Below, piece by piece: positions 9,299 to 17,714 of a stretch of DNA of 64,000 bases. The translations under genes and the position numbers were made by a program. Below the pieces are notes generated by a model that had not been told where the DNA came from, did no database searches, and saw nothing but the letters and a program-made list of their open reading frames with translations. Every line of letters begins with the position of its first letter. Within the stretch, counting starts at the first letter, position 1. Source of the stretch: Mesorhizobium sp. Pch-S (GTDB lineage: Bacteria; Pseudomonadota; Alphaproteobacteria; Rhizobiales; Rhizobiaceae); the NCBI RefSeq assembly GCF_004136315.1, contig NZ_CP029562.1, positions 2,981,501-3,045,500 of the forward strand, written 5' to 3'.

Positions 9299-10750
9299 AT
9301 GCAGCATGTACTCAAAGCACATCACTTCATCGGCGGCCGCTGGACCCCATCGCAGAACGGAAACATCTTTGAATCGCGCTCACCCTATGACGGCGCGCTT
9401 CTGGCGCTGCTCGCCGAGGGTGATCGCGAAGACGCGCAGGCGGCGATCGTGGCCGCCCAGGCCGGGTTCAAGGTGCTGTCGCAGATGACGGCCTGGGAGC
9501 GGTCGAAACTTTGCAATCGCGTCGCTGATGCGATGGAGAAGCGGCGCGAGGAGCTTGCCGCCACACTGGCAAGCGAACAGGGCAAACCGCTTGTGGCGGA
9601 GGCCTATGGCGAAATCGACGCAGCGGTGACCGGCTTTCGAGAGGCCGGCGAATTGATCAAGTGGCTCGAAGGTGAAGTCATTCCAGTCGAGACGCCCGGC
9701 AAGCGCGCGATCAGCTTCCGCCAGCCGCGCGGTGTCTATGCCGTGGTGACGCCATGGAACTTCCCGATCAACATTCCGGTCGAATATCTCGCACCTTGCC
9801 TGGCAGCCGGCAACGCCGTGGTCTGGGTTCCAGCGCCGACGACATCGCTGTGCGCGGTCAAGCTGATGGAATGCATCGCCGAAGCGGGTTTGCCCGACGG
9901 TGCCGTCAATCTTGTCCTGGGACCAGGGGCGGTCGTGGGTGACGAGATTGTCGGCAGTGTCGGTACGCACGGCATCGGCTTTACCGGCAGCCCGGCAACC
10001 GGCAACGCCATTGCAAAGCGCGGCGCCGGCAAACCGATGCTGCTCGAGCTGGGCGGCAACGGGCCGGTGGTTGTGCTGGACGATGCCGATCTCGACCGCG
10101 CCGCGGCAGCCGCGGCCTTCGGAAGCTTTTTCAACGCCGGACAGGTCTGTGCCGCGTCCGGGCGTATTCTGGTCACCGAGAAGAATCACGATGCGCTCGC
10201 CGAGCGGCTCGTCGCGATCGCTTCCAGGATCAGACTGGGCGACCCACTCGACGGCGCCACCACGATGGGCCCGCTCAACAACGCGCAGGTCGTCCGCAAG
10301 ATAGAAGAGCACGTTGCAGACGGTGCGAACCGAGGTGGCGAGCTTCTCTTCGGCGGCGAACGCGGACCTGACGTCGGGCCCGGCTGGTTCTACAAGCCAA
10401 CCGTCATCGGGCGCGTCGAAAAACAGGCCATGCTCAACACGGCGGAGACCTTTGGTCCGATTGCCCCGCTCGTGGTCTGTGCCGACGAGGCCGATTTGCT
10501 TGATACCGCCAATGCTTCCTCGCACGGGCTCGCTGCGGGCGTTTTCACCCGTGACCTGAGCAAAGCCTTCGCGTTTGGCGAAAAGCTTCGGATGGGCCTT
10601 GTGAACATCAACAGCCCGAGTTGCTACTGGGAGCTGCATCTGCCTTTCGGCGGTGCATCGGGCAAGTCGAGCGGCCTCGGCAGGCTGGGCGGCAAACACA
10701 CGTTGCGTGAGGTTACTGACGTCAAGACGATTACGTTCGACGTCACATGA
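9299..10750 (+). CDS. NAD(P)-dependent aldehyde dehydrogenase
   Basis: A 483-residue member of the aldehyde dehydrogenase superfamily, nearest in look to succinate-semialdehyde dehydrogenases. The general-base glutamate is E250 in LELGGNGP and the nucleophile is C284 in GQVCAASGR; the PWNFP motif is present. One oddity: the cofactor-binding lysine normally found in the xxKPsxxT segment is replaced by valine (V177 in VVWVPAPTT). It is 15 bases after the amidohydrolase gene and should oxidise an aldehyde made in the pathway, perhaps by the GMC enzyme encoded downstream. Confidence 0.86.
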   Translation: MQHVLKAHHFIGGRWTPSQNGNIFESRSPYDGALLALLAEGDREDAQAAIVAAQAGFKVLSQMTAWERSKLCNRVADAMEKRREELAATLASEQGKPLVAEAYGEIDAAVTGFREAGELIKWLEGEVIPVETPGKRAISFRQPRGVYAVVTPWNFPINIPVEYLAPCLAAGNAVVWVPAPTTSLCAVKLMECIAEAGLPDGAVNLVLGPGAVVGDEIVGSVGTHGIGFTGSPATGNAIAKRGAGKPMLLELGGNGPVVVLDDADLDRAAAAAAFGSFFNAGQVCAASGRILVTEKNHDALAERLVAIASRIRLGDPLDGATTMGPLNNAQVVRKIEEHVADGANRGGELLFGGERGPDVGPGWFYKPTVIGRVEKQAMLNTAETFGPIAPLVVCADEADLLDTANASSHGLAAGVFTRDLSKAFAFGEKLRMGLVNINSPSCYWELHLPFGGASGKSSGLGRLGGKHTLREVTDVKTITFDVT

Positions 10751-10797
10751 CACGGCACCGTGCATTTCAACGTTTCATCCAGGTGTAGAGAGGGGCC

Positions 10798-11664
10798 ATG
10801 CGGCTTTGCAGTTTTGTCCACGAGGGCAGGAATGGCTACGGCGTTGTGAACGGCGACCGGGTCGTTGATCTCAGCACATTGCGTAGCGGAGCCTGGCCGA
10901 CGCTGCGCGACCTGATCGCAAGCCGAAACTTGATGGAGGTCTGCTCTACGGCCCTGGCTCAAGGCGGCGGGCTGCCGCTCGAAACGATCACCTTCGCGCC
11001 GGTGATTCCGCAGCCGGAAAAGATCTTCTGCGTCGGGCTGAACTACCACGACCATATGCTCGAAACGAAACATAAGCCGACTGCCTTTCCGACGCTGTTC
11101 TCACGCTTCGCCGATTCCCAGTGCGGCCACAATGCGAGACTGGTCATGCCGGACATTTCCAGCCAGTTCGATTTCGAAGCCGAACTGGCAGTCATCATAG
11201 GCAGGCCGGGGCGCGACATTGCGTCTGATACCGCGCTTGACCACGTCATCGGCTATGCCTGCTACAATGACGGCTCGGTGCGAGACTGGCAGGTCCACAC
11301 GACGCAGTTTCTGCCCGGCAAGAATTTTCCCGGCACCGGTGCGTTCGGTCCCTATCTGGTGACGGCCGACGAAGTGGCCGATCCGCAGAACCTGACGATC
11401 ACCTGCCGGCTCAACGGCGAAACGGTACAGTCCGCCAACACCAGCGACATGATCCATTCGGTCGCCGGGCTGATTGCCTACATCTCGCGCTTTACGCCGC
11501 TGTCGCCCGGCGACGTGATCGCGACGGGCACCCCTGGCGGTGTCGGCTTCACGCGTGTGCCCCCGCTCTTCATGAAAAATGGAGATGTCGTCGAGGTCGA
11601 GATCGAGACCATCGGCATGTTGCAGAACCGCGTCGTTCAAGAGGGCAGCTTAAAAGTAGCCTGA
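10798..11664 (+). CDS. Fumarylacetoacetate hydrolase (FAH) family protein
   Basis: A 288-residue protein with a short N-terminal domain and the FAH fold. The Mg-binding residues are visible as the two acidic residues of DFEAELAVIIG and the Asp of YNDGSVRDWQ; the C-terminal DVIATGTPGGVG is typical. Family members hydrolyse or decarboxylate diketo acids or hydrate 2-keto-enoates. GAGAGGGG precedes the ATG. Its place after the aldehyde dehydrogenase suggests it acts late in a route forming keto acids. The reaction cannot be fixed from sequence. Confidence 0.85.
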   Translation: MRLCSFVHEGRNGYGVVNGDRVVDLSTLRSGAWPTLRDLIASRNLMEVCSTALAQGGGLPLETITFAPVIPQPEKIFCVGLNYHDHMLETKHKPTAFPTLFSRFADSQCGHNARLVMPDISSQFDFEAELAVIIGRPGRDIASDTALDHVIGYACYNDGSVRDWQVHTTQFLPGKNFPGTGAFGPYLVTADEVADPQNLTITCRLNGETVQSANTSDMIHSVAGLIAYISRFTPLSPGDVIATGTPGGVGFTRVPPLFMKNGDVVEVEIETIGMLQNRVVQEGSLKVA

Positions 11665-11678
11665 CCGGGGAAGAACCA

Positions 11679-11813
11679 ATGTCCATGTCCACAGCCGGTC
11701 AGTCGGCCGACAAGGTGTGGATGGGCTCATCGCGCCGGGACAGCGACCGTTCTCCGCATTGCTCCCCGAAAATCCAGTCCTGGCAGCCAATATCCGAGGA
11801 GGCATCATTATGA
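11679..11813 (+). CDS. Possible 44-residue leader ORF coupled to the RidA-like gene
   Basis: An ATG with GGGGAAG just upstream opens a 44-codon frame that ends in the ATGA overlap with the next gene at 11810. It begins MSMSTAG and is Ser-rich and hydrophilic, with no known domain. The overlap would allow translational coupling, but short chance frames are common and codon use is not strongly typical. Confidence 0.3.
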   Translation: MSMSTAGQSADKVWMGSSRRDSDRSPHCSPKIQSWQPISEEASL

Positions 11814-12559
11814 CCGAGATCATCGAATTCCTGGAAGGTGGCTATCGCTTCGTCAGAGGTGTGTCGCAATATTCAGGCGGTGTCGCCGCTTTGCCGGGCT
11901 ATCGGCTTGAACGCGTGCGGTTCAAGGAGCCGCTCCCACTGGAAAAGGGGTTCGAGCGAATTGCCGAATTGCTGGCGTCCGCCGATCGGCCGTTGACGGC
12001 ATTTGCCGCGTGCGAATTGCGCTCCCCCGCGCCATTCACGGAAGATGGTTTCATCGCCTTCAACGAAGCCTATACGAAAACGCTTGGGGCATGGGATTTG
12101 CTCGACACCGGTCTTAACCCCGTTGCGCGCAGCAATGTCTGTCCCAAGGTTTCGCCCCCGTCGGAACCTTCCTTCTACGCGTTCACCTATACGGTGCCGG
12201 CCACCGGCTCCGAGCCTTCGTTTGTGGTTTCAGGTTCGGCCGAGGTGCCGGAAGGACATTTCCATTATCGCGACCACATCGTGCGGCGCGGCGACCTGTC
12301 CGAGGAGGGTCTGCGCACCAAGGCCTGTTTCGTGCTGGATGAAATGGAACGCCGTGCCAGAAAACTGGGATTCAGCTGGAAAGACGCAACAGCCGTCCAA
12401 GTCTACACCATTCACAATCTCTACCCGTTCATGGCGGACGAAATCGTCAAGCGCGGCGCCGCTCGTGCCGGCCTGACGTGGCATTACAACAATCCGCCGG
12501 TCGTCGATCTCGAATATGAAATGGACCTGCGTGGCGTGACGGTTGAACATGTGAGGTGA
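11810..12559 (+). CDS. Protein with C-terminal RidA-like domain, possibly a deaminase
   Basis: A 249-residue cytosolic protein. Residues about 1-130 are not recognised. The C-terminal half (FVVSGSAEVP, then FVLDEMERRARKLGFSWKD, VQVYTIHN and LEYEMDLRG) follows the RidA/YjgF pattern of strand, long helix and dimer strand. The overall shape recalls the CnbZ-type 2-amino-5-chloromuconate deaminases, but this is from memory and weak. GAGGAGG lies 7 bases before the ATG; a longer in-frame start at 11717 has no such site. In the pathway it may deaminate an enamine or imine. Confidence 0.6.
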   Translation: MTEIIEFLEGGYRFVRGVSQYSGGVAALPGYRLERVRFKEPLPLEKGFERIAELLASADRPLTAFAACELRSPAPFTEDGFIAFNEAYTKTLGAWDLLDTGLNPVARSNVCPKVSPPSEPSFYAFTYTVPATGSEPSFVVSGSAEVPEGHFHYRDHIVRRGDLSEEGLRTKACFVLDEMERRARKLGFSWKDATAVQVYTIHNLYPFMADEIVKRGAARAGLTWHYNNPPVVDLEYEMDLRGVTVEHVR

Positions 12560-12602
12560 GGGCTCGGCCACCGGAACGTGTTGCAATGGGCAGACCTCTC
12601 GC

Positions 12603-14213
12603 ATGACCGTCAAACTGGAAGGCGACTTCGACTACATCATCGTCGGTGCGGGCACCGCCGGCTGCGTGTTGGCCAACCGGCTGACCCGGGATCCACGCGT
12701 CCGCGTATTGCTGCTGGAGGCCGGTGGCAGCGACAACTATCACTGGGTGCATATTCCGGTCGGATATCTTTACTGTATCGGCAATCCGCGTACCGACTGG
12801 CTCATGAAAACGGCCCCGGAACCCGGGCTGAACGGCCGCTCGCTTTCCTATCCTCGCGGCAAGGTCCTGGGTGGCTGCACGTCGGTCAATGGCATGATCT
12901 ATATGCGCGGGCAGGCGGCGGATTATGACCGCTGGCGGCAGATGGGCAATCTCGGCTGGGGTTGGGAAGACCTCTTGCCCTATTTTGTGAAGTCGGAGGA
13001 TTTTCACGGCGGCAAATCGGACCTGCACGGTGCGGGTGGCGAATGGAAGGTGGCGAAGCAGCGTCTTGCCTGGCCGATCCTGCATGCGGTGCAGGAGGCC
13101 GCCAAGGAATTCGGCATCCTGCCGCGTGCCGACTTCAACGACGGCAGCAACGAGGGTTCGGGGTTCTTCGAGGTGAACCAGTCGAGAGGCGTTCGCTGGA
13201 ACGCGTCGAAAGCTTTTCTGCGTCCGGTGCTGAAGCGCCCCAATCTCAGGCTCATCACGAACGCTCATGCCGAGCGGCTGGTCTTCGATGGCACACGAGC
13301 GAAGGGCGTACGCTTCGGGCGAGGCGGCGAAACCTGGGAGGCGTCGGCGAGATCGGAAGTGCTTCTGGCCGCAGGCGCGATCAATTCACCGAAACTGCTG
13401 GAGTTGTCCGGCGTCGGCCGGCCCGATCTGTTGCGCGATTTCGGCATCGAGGTCGTGCATGCAAGCCGGGATGTCGGCGAAAACCTGCAAGACCATTTGC
13501 AAATCCGAACCGTCTACAGGGTTTCTGGTGTGCAGACCTTGAACACGATGTTCAACAGCCTGTTCGGCAAGGCGCGGATCGGGCTCGAATATGCGTTGCG
13601 CCGATCCGGCCCGATGTCGATGGCGCCCAGCCAGTTCGGAATGTTCACGAAGTCGGATCCGTCGATGGAGACGCCGGACCTTGAGTATCATGTGCAACCG
13701 CTGTCGACAGACAAGCTCGGCGACCCGTTGCATCCTTTTCCGGCGATCACCATGTCGGTGTGCAACCTGCGTCCCGAAAGTGTCGGCAGCGTCCACGCGA
13801 CCACACGTGATCTGGCTGTGCAGCCGCAGATCACGCCGAACTACCTGTCGGCCATTTGCGACAGGGAAGTGGCGGTGCGCTCGGTAAGACAGGCGCGGCA
13901 GATCATGATGGCCAAACACCTCGAGCAATACATGCCGGATGAGATACTACCCGGTCCCCAGCATCAATCGGATGAGGAACTTCTCCAGCAGATAGGTTCG
14001 ATTGCCACGACGATCTTCCATCCCGTCGGGACCTGTCGGATGGGCGTCGATGATCACGCCGTTGTCAGCCCGGATCTGCGCGTCAAGGGTATCGCTGGCC
14101 TACGGGTCGTCGATGCCTCGATCATGCCGAAGATCGTCTCTGGCAATACCGCGTCGCCGACCATCATGATCGCGGAAAAAGCCGCGGATATGATCAGATC
14201 GGTCGCTGCCTGA
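12603..14213 (+). CDS. GMC family FAD-dependent oxidoreductase (choline dehydrogenase-like)
   Basis: A 536-residue flavoenzyme of the glucose-methanol-choline family. The FAD dinucleotide motif IIVGAGTAG is at residues 12-20; the two GMC signatures are visible as GGCTSVNGMIYMRG and GAINSPKLLELSGVG; the catalytic His region is HPVGTCRMG and the end has NTASPTIMIAEKAADMI. It should oxidise a primary alcohol to an aldehyde, which the aldehyde dehydrogenase of the same unit could take further. It is the last gene of the plus-strand unit. Substrate unknown; the choline label is only a family name. Confidence 0.88.
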   Translation: MTVKLEGDFDYIIVGAGTAGCVLANRLTRDPRVRVLLLEAGGSDNYHWVHIPVGYLYCIGNPRTDWLMKTAPEPGLNGRSLSYPRGKVLGGCTSVNGMIYMRGQAADYDRWRQMGNLGWGWEDLLPYFVKSEDFHGGKSDLHGAGGEWKVAKQRLAWPILHAVQEAAKEFGILPRADFNDGSNEGSGFFEVNQSRGVRWNASKAFLRPVLKRPNLRLITNAHAERLVFDGTRAKGVRFGRGGETWEASARSEVLLAAGAINSPKLLELSGVGRPDLLRDFGIEVVHASRDVGENLQDHLQIRTVYRVSGVQTLNTMFNSLFGKARIGLEYALRRSGPMSMAPSQFGMFTKSDPSMETPDLEYHVQPLSTDKLGDPLHPFPAITMSVCNLRPESVGSVHATTRDLAVQPQITPNYLSAICDREVAVRSVRQARQIMMAKHLEQYMPDEILPGPQHQSDEELLQQIGSIATTIFHPVGTCRMGVDDHAVVSPDLRVKGIAGLRVVDASIMPKIVSGNTASPTIMIAEKAADMIRSVAA

Positions 14214-14255
14214 AGTAAGTTGGCGACACAACAGGCCAGGTTCGATCGCTGTTGG

Positions 14256-15983
14256 TCAACTCAGATCAGCTGCCGGGGTATCGATGGTTCCTCCTTCGAT
14301 TTGGCGTAAGGCATCCAAACACTCCGGCTCCTGATTTATGAGGGCGAGCCCATCGAGCCTGAGTTCCCGCGCCCCATTCCAGGCATCTGACGCCTTGTGG
14401 CTGGAAATCAGCAGGATGCGGTCCTGGAGATGAGCACTCAAGCGCTCGACAATGCGGCGGGCCTGCTCCGTGTCCAGATGCTCGCCGGGTTCATCGAGCA
14501 GGATCAGCGGAAGCGGGCTCAGCAGTGCGCGGGCGAGGTTGAGCCGATGCGCTTCGCCGAGTGAAAGCTTGTCCTGGGTGATCCAGCCTTCCAGTCCGCC
14601 GGCGAGCTGGACACGTTCGCCAAGCTCGACGGTGTCGAGTGCCGCCCAGCATTCAGCGTCGGTCGCGCCCGGTGCGAACAAGTTCTCGCGCACCGAATCC
14701 GAAAGCACGGCGGCGTCGTGCAGCCCGAGAAAGGTGAGCTGCCTGCGCGAGGTCGCCGAAAGCGCGATGCCGTCTCCAAGTAGCTTACCATCGGCGTCCA
14801 GCCATCCGGCGACCTGTTTCAGCAAGGATGTCTTGCCGCTGCCGCTGGGCCCGGAAAGCACCGTCGGGTGTCCGGTTTTCAGGACGAGATCCACCGTGTC
14901 GCCGAGCGGCCTGCCGTCTGGCGCGCAGCGTGTCAGCGCCTTGATTTCCAATCGGCCCAGATGGAAAGGTTGGTCGTCGCCGGTGGGCATATGGCTGGGC
15001 GGCGTGCCCGCGGACCATGCTTTCAAGGTTCTCGAGGCGGCTTGCTCCTTGACCCGGGCAACCAGGATGCGCGAGCCGCCCTGCATGGCCTCGCCCAATG
15101 CAAGCCATGCGAAGGCGACAAATGCAGCCGGAAGCAGAGCTTCCCCGCGCAGACCACCCAGCCATGCAGCCGCCAGGACGACTACGCTGCAGCCAGGGCC
15201 AAGCAGACCAACAAGCGTATCGGCAACAGCCATCCTGCGTCGCGAGCGGAGCAAATGTGCATCAGCGTTCGAAAGGGCGGCGAACGATACGCTCAGCGTC
15301 TTCGACCAGGCATGCTCCGCCTGCAGCGAGACCACCGCGCCGAGGCCCGCGCCGAGCCGCCGACCTGCCGCGCGCCTGCGAAGGCGTGCGCAATGCCAAT
15401 CCCTTGCCAGGTTCGGCATAAGCCAGTGGGCGCAGGCAGCCGCGCCAAGCAGAACTGGCAAAATGACCGCCAAGGCCATCGGAGCGACAAAGAATGTGGC
15501 TGCTGCGGCAAAGGCAAGACCGGTAGCCGTTGCCAGCAGTGGCAACTGCACCCGGAGCCTGGCAAAATCAAGGTTCTCGACATCATCGATGAAGTCCGCA
15601 AGCCTGTCCTGGTCGCCGAGCTGCCAACCCGCGCTGCGTACCTTTGGAGCGGCAGCCATAGCCGAGAACAACGCTGCGCGGCGCGATACCTGGTCAAGCA
15701 GGGCTGCCTTGTGGCCGACGAGGCGCTCGCCATATTTGGCGGCCGTCCGGGCCATGGCGAACATCCGGATCAAGGCTGCCGGGATGTGGAAATTGAAGGT
15801 GTGGGCGGCTCCACCAGCCCCGGCCAGGGCAACGGCGCCCAGAAACCACACCGAAACACCGGTCAGCAGGATGCCCGCGAACAACGCCACCAGCGTAAGC
15901 AGTATAGCCAGGCGCCACCAGAACAGCGAGCCGTGCGAGACCCTGCTTTCGGTCCCGGTCCCTGGCAACATGGAGGGGCTCAT
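14256..15983 (-). CDS. cydC: Thiol reductant ABC exporter subunit CydC
   Basis: A 575-residue half-transporter with an N-terminal six-helix membrane domain (about 20-310) and a C-terminal ATPase. Walker A is GPSGSGKTS, Walker B is LPLILLDEP; the signature is slightly altered to LSLGE, as often in CydC. CydDC exports cysteine and glutathione to the periplasm, needed for cytochrome bd assembly. The start codon overlaps the cydD stop as ATGA. Divergent from cydABX, matching the role. Confidence 0.93.
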   Translation of the reverse strand: MSPSMLPGTGTESRVSHGSLFWWRLAILLTLVALFAGILLTGVSVWFLGAVALAGAGGAAHTFNFHIPAALIRMFAMARTAAKYGERLVGHKAALLDQVSRRAALFSAMAAAPKVRSAGWQLGDQDRLADFIDDVENLDFARLRVQLPLLATATGLAFAAAATFFVAPMALAVILPVLLGAAACAHWLMPNLARDWHCARLRRRAAGRRLGAGLGAVVSLQAEHAWSKTLSVSFAALSNADAHLLRSRRRMAVADTLVGLLGPGCSVVVLAAAWLGGLRGEALLPAAFVAFAWLALGEAMQGGSRILVARVKEQAASRTLKAWSAGTPPSHMPTGDDQPFHLGRLEIKALTRCAPDGRPLGDTVDLVLKTGHPTVLSGPSGSGKTSLLKQVAGWLDADGKLLGDGIALSATSRRQLTFLGLHDAAVLSDSVRENLFAPGATDAECWAALDTVELGERVQLAGGLEGWITQDKLSLGEAHRLNLARALLSPLPLILLDEPGEHLDTEQARRIVERLSAHLQDRILLISSHKASDAWNGARELRLDGLALINQEPECLDALRQIEGGTIDTPAADLS

Positions 15984-17587
15984 AATGCGACCTCCTGGCG
16001 AGCGGGCTGCTGCCGATCGAGGTCGACAACCAGCGTAGCCAGCGCCTTCAACTCCGGGTCATGGGTCGCCACGACCACCAGCCTTTGACGAGCGCAGTCG
16101 GCCAGAGCAGCCCTGACACGCGCGGCGCTGGCGGCGTCTAACTTGGCAGTCGGTTCGTCGGCAAAGATCGGGCGATCGGAGATCAGGGCGCGCGCAACGG
16201 CGATCCTGAGGCGCTGGCCGCCGGACAGGTTCTCGCCACCGGCCTTTATCCGGGCAGCCAATCCTCCCGGCAGCAGGGCATCGTCCAGCAGGCCGACACG
16301 TTCCGCCGCAGACGCCAGCTCTGCCGGGCTGCGTTCTGCCCGGTTCCAGGAAAACGCATCCGCGAGCGTACCAGCGGGCATCGCAATGTCTGTCGAAATC
16401 CAGTCGACGCCATCCGTGAAGGCCGGATGCGGCTGTGCGAACTCGGCAGCAACTGGTGTTTCGATGCCCGCAAGCCGGCGCAACAATGTTGATTTTCCAG
16501 CCCCGCTTTCGCCGACGATGGCGACGATCCCCTTCCGCGGCAGGTGCAAGCCACTCTCGAAGCGATCAGGGACCGTCATCGGTTCGGGAGCTGCAGGTCC
16601 GGCCAGGAAGCCATCCAATGCCACAGCTGCTGCATTGCCTTCAGCCTTGGCGTGATACTGCTCCGCATAGCGGCGGAAGGGTGCGAAAAATTCCGGCGCC
16701 AGCATCAGGATAAACAGACTTTGCCACAGCTGCAGACCGGCGAAGCCCGGAATCTCGGCCAGCTTGAGATGTCCCAGGCCGAGGAATACGGCCAGGATGG
16801 CGATCGAAAGCGATGAGAAGAAATCAATGACGCCGGCATTGAGGAAAGCCACTTTCAGCATGTTCATGGTGCTGTCCGCATAAGCAGTCATCCTGGCCTG
16901 CAGCTTCCCGCGTTCGCGATCGACGCCATGCGCGGAGAGAATGGTCGGCAAGGTGCGAACACGATCGTCGAACTGCGTCGCGAGCTGCCCGAAGGCACGT
17001 TCCTGTTTTTCCGCCCTGGCATGGATCGCGCCGCCGAGCAGAGTGAAGAACACGACCATGACAGGCGTGGCAAAAAGCAGCGCCAGCGCCGCCTGCCAGG
17101 ACACTGCGACGATTGCACACACCACCAGAGCCGGGACGACGCCCAGCATCAGAGCTGCGGCGCGATGGCCGACGACAAGTGCCGCCAGCGCTTCCGGATA
17201 GCGCTGGAGACCGGCAATCAATGCGCCTGCCGGCAAGGCCTGTATCGTCCGTGCCGGCATCGCGGCGAGATTTTTCGCTGCATTTTCGCGCAGGCCTTCG
17301 GCCACGGAAAACTCCGCCACGGCCTGCTGCCGATCGGCGAGAAAACCGGCGAGCGCGGCGAGAGACAGCGCGGCAAGCCCAATGGCAACCGCTTCGACCG
17401 AGACAGTTCCGGCTTCGATCATCAGGCCGGCAAAAATGGCCAGCGCACCGGCAAAGACCAGGCGCAGCGCCGTGCGCGAAATCTGCAACAGCAGCGTCGC
17501 GCGCAGTCCGCCGACGGCAAGCGACCGCGCCTTCGCGAGCGTACCGGTTGCCATATCGGGGAGTATCCGTCTCGGGGCTGGGCTCAT
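15980..17587 (-). CDS. cydD: Thiol reductant ABC exporter subunit CydD
   Basis: A 535-residue half-transporter partner of CydC with membrane domain first and ATPase last: Walker A GESGAGKST, signature NLSGGQRLRIA, Walker B PIFADEPTAKLD. ATG 17587 is used; an in-frame ATG at 17554 (MATGTLAK) is an alternative and neither has a strong ribosome site. It is coupled to cydC by a 4-base overlap and reads away from cydA across a 127-base region. Confidence 0.92.
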   Translation of the reverse strand: MSPAPRRILPDMATGTLAKARSLAVGGLRATLLLQISRTALRLVFAGALAIFAGLMIEAGTVSVEAVAIGLAALSLAALAGFLADRQQAVAEFSVAEGLRENAAKNLAAMPARTIQALPAGALIAGLQRYPEALAALVVGHRAAALMLGVVPALVVCAIVAVSWQAALALLFATPVMVVFFTLLGGAIHARAEKQERAFGQLATQFDDRVRTLPTILSAHGVDRERGKLQARMTAYADSTMNMLKVAFLNAGVIDFFSSLSIAILAVFLGLGHLKLAEIPGFAGLQLWQSLFILMLAPEFFAPFRRYAEQYHAKAEGNAAAVALDGFLAGPAAPEPMTVPDRFESGLHLPRKGIVAIVGESGAGKSTLLRRLAGIETPVAAEFAQPHPAFTDGVDWISTDIAMPAGTLADAFSWNRAERSPAELASAAERVGLLDDALLPGGLAARIKAGGENLSGGQRLRIAVARALISDRPIFADEPTAKLDAASAARVRAALADCARQRLVVVATHDPELKALATLVVDLDRQQPARQEVAL

Positions 17588-17686
17588 CTGCCTTGCTGCG
17601 GGTCTATGTGGCGTTCATCCGGGCTTGCGTCGAAGAGGCACAAGGCAAGCTATTGTAATCATCATTTTATGCTCGTCTTATAGTGA

Positions 17687-17698
17687 GCGTCGTGACGC
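17687..17698. promoter_or_regulatory. Palindrome in the cydD-cydA divergent region
   Basis: GCGTC-GT-GACGC is a perfect 12-base palindrome, flanked by further partly symmetric TATAG and CTATA blocks, 16 bases before the cydA ATG. It is placed as an operator would be to block transcription of cydABX. No FNR/FixK box (TTGAT-N4-ATCAA) was seen in the region. The binding protein is unknown. Confidence 0.35.
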
Positions 17699-17714
17699 CT
17701 ATAGGGGACGCCAG

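Noticed and set aside
9380..10765. A 461-codon open frame opposite the aldehyde dehydrogenase gene
   Set aside because: Antisense shadow of the same kind, without ribosome site or family likeness.
14256..17587. Multidrug ABC exporter instead of CydDC
   Set aside because: The heterodimeric layout with a 4-base overlap and the divergent cydABX genes fit the CydDC thiol exporter far better.
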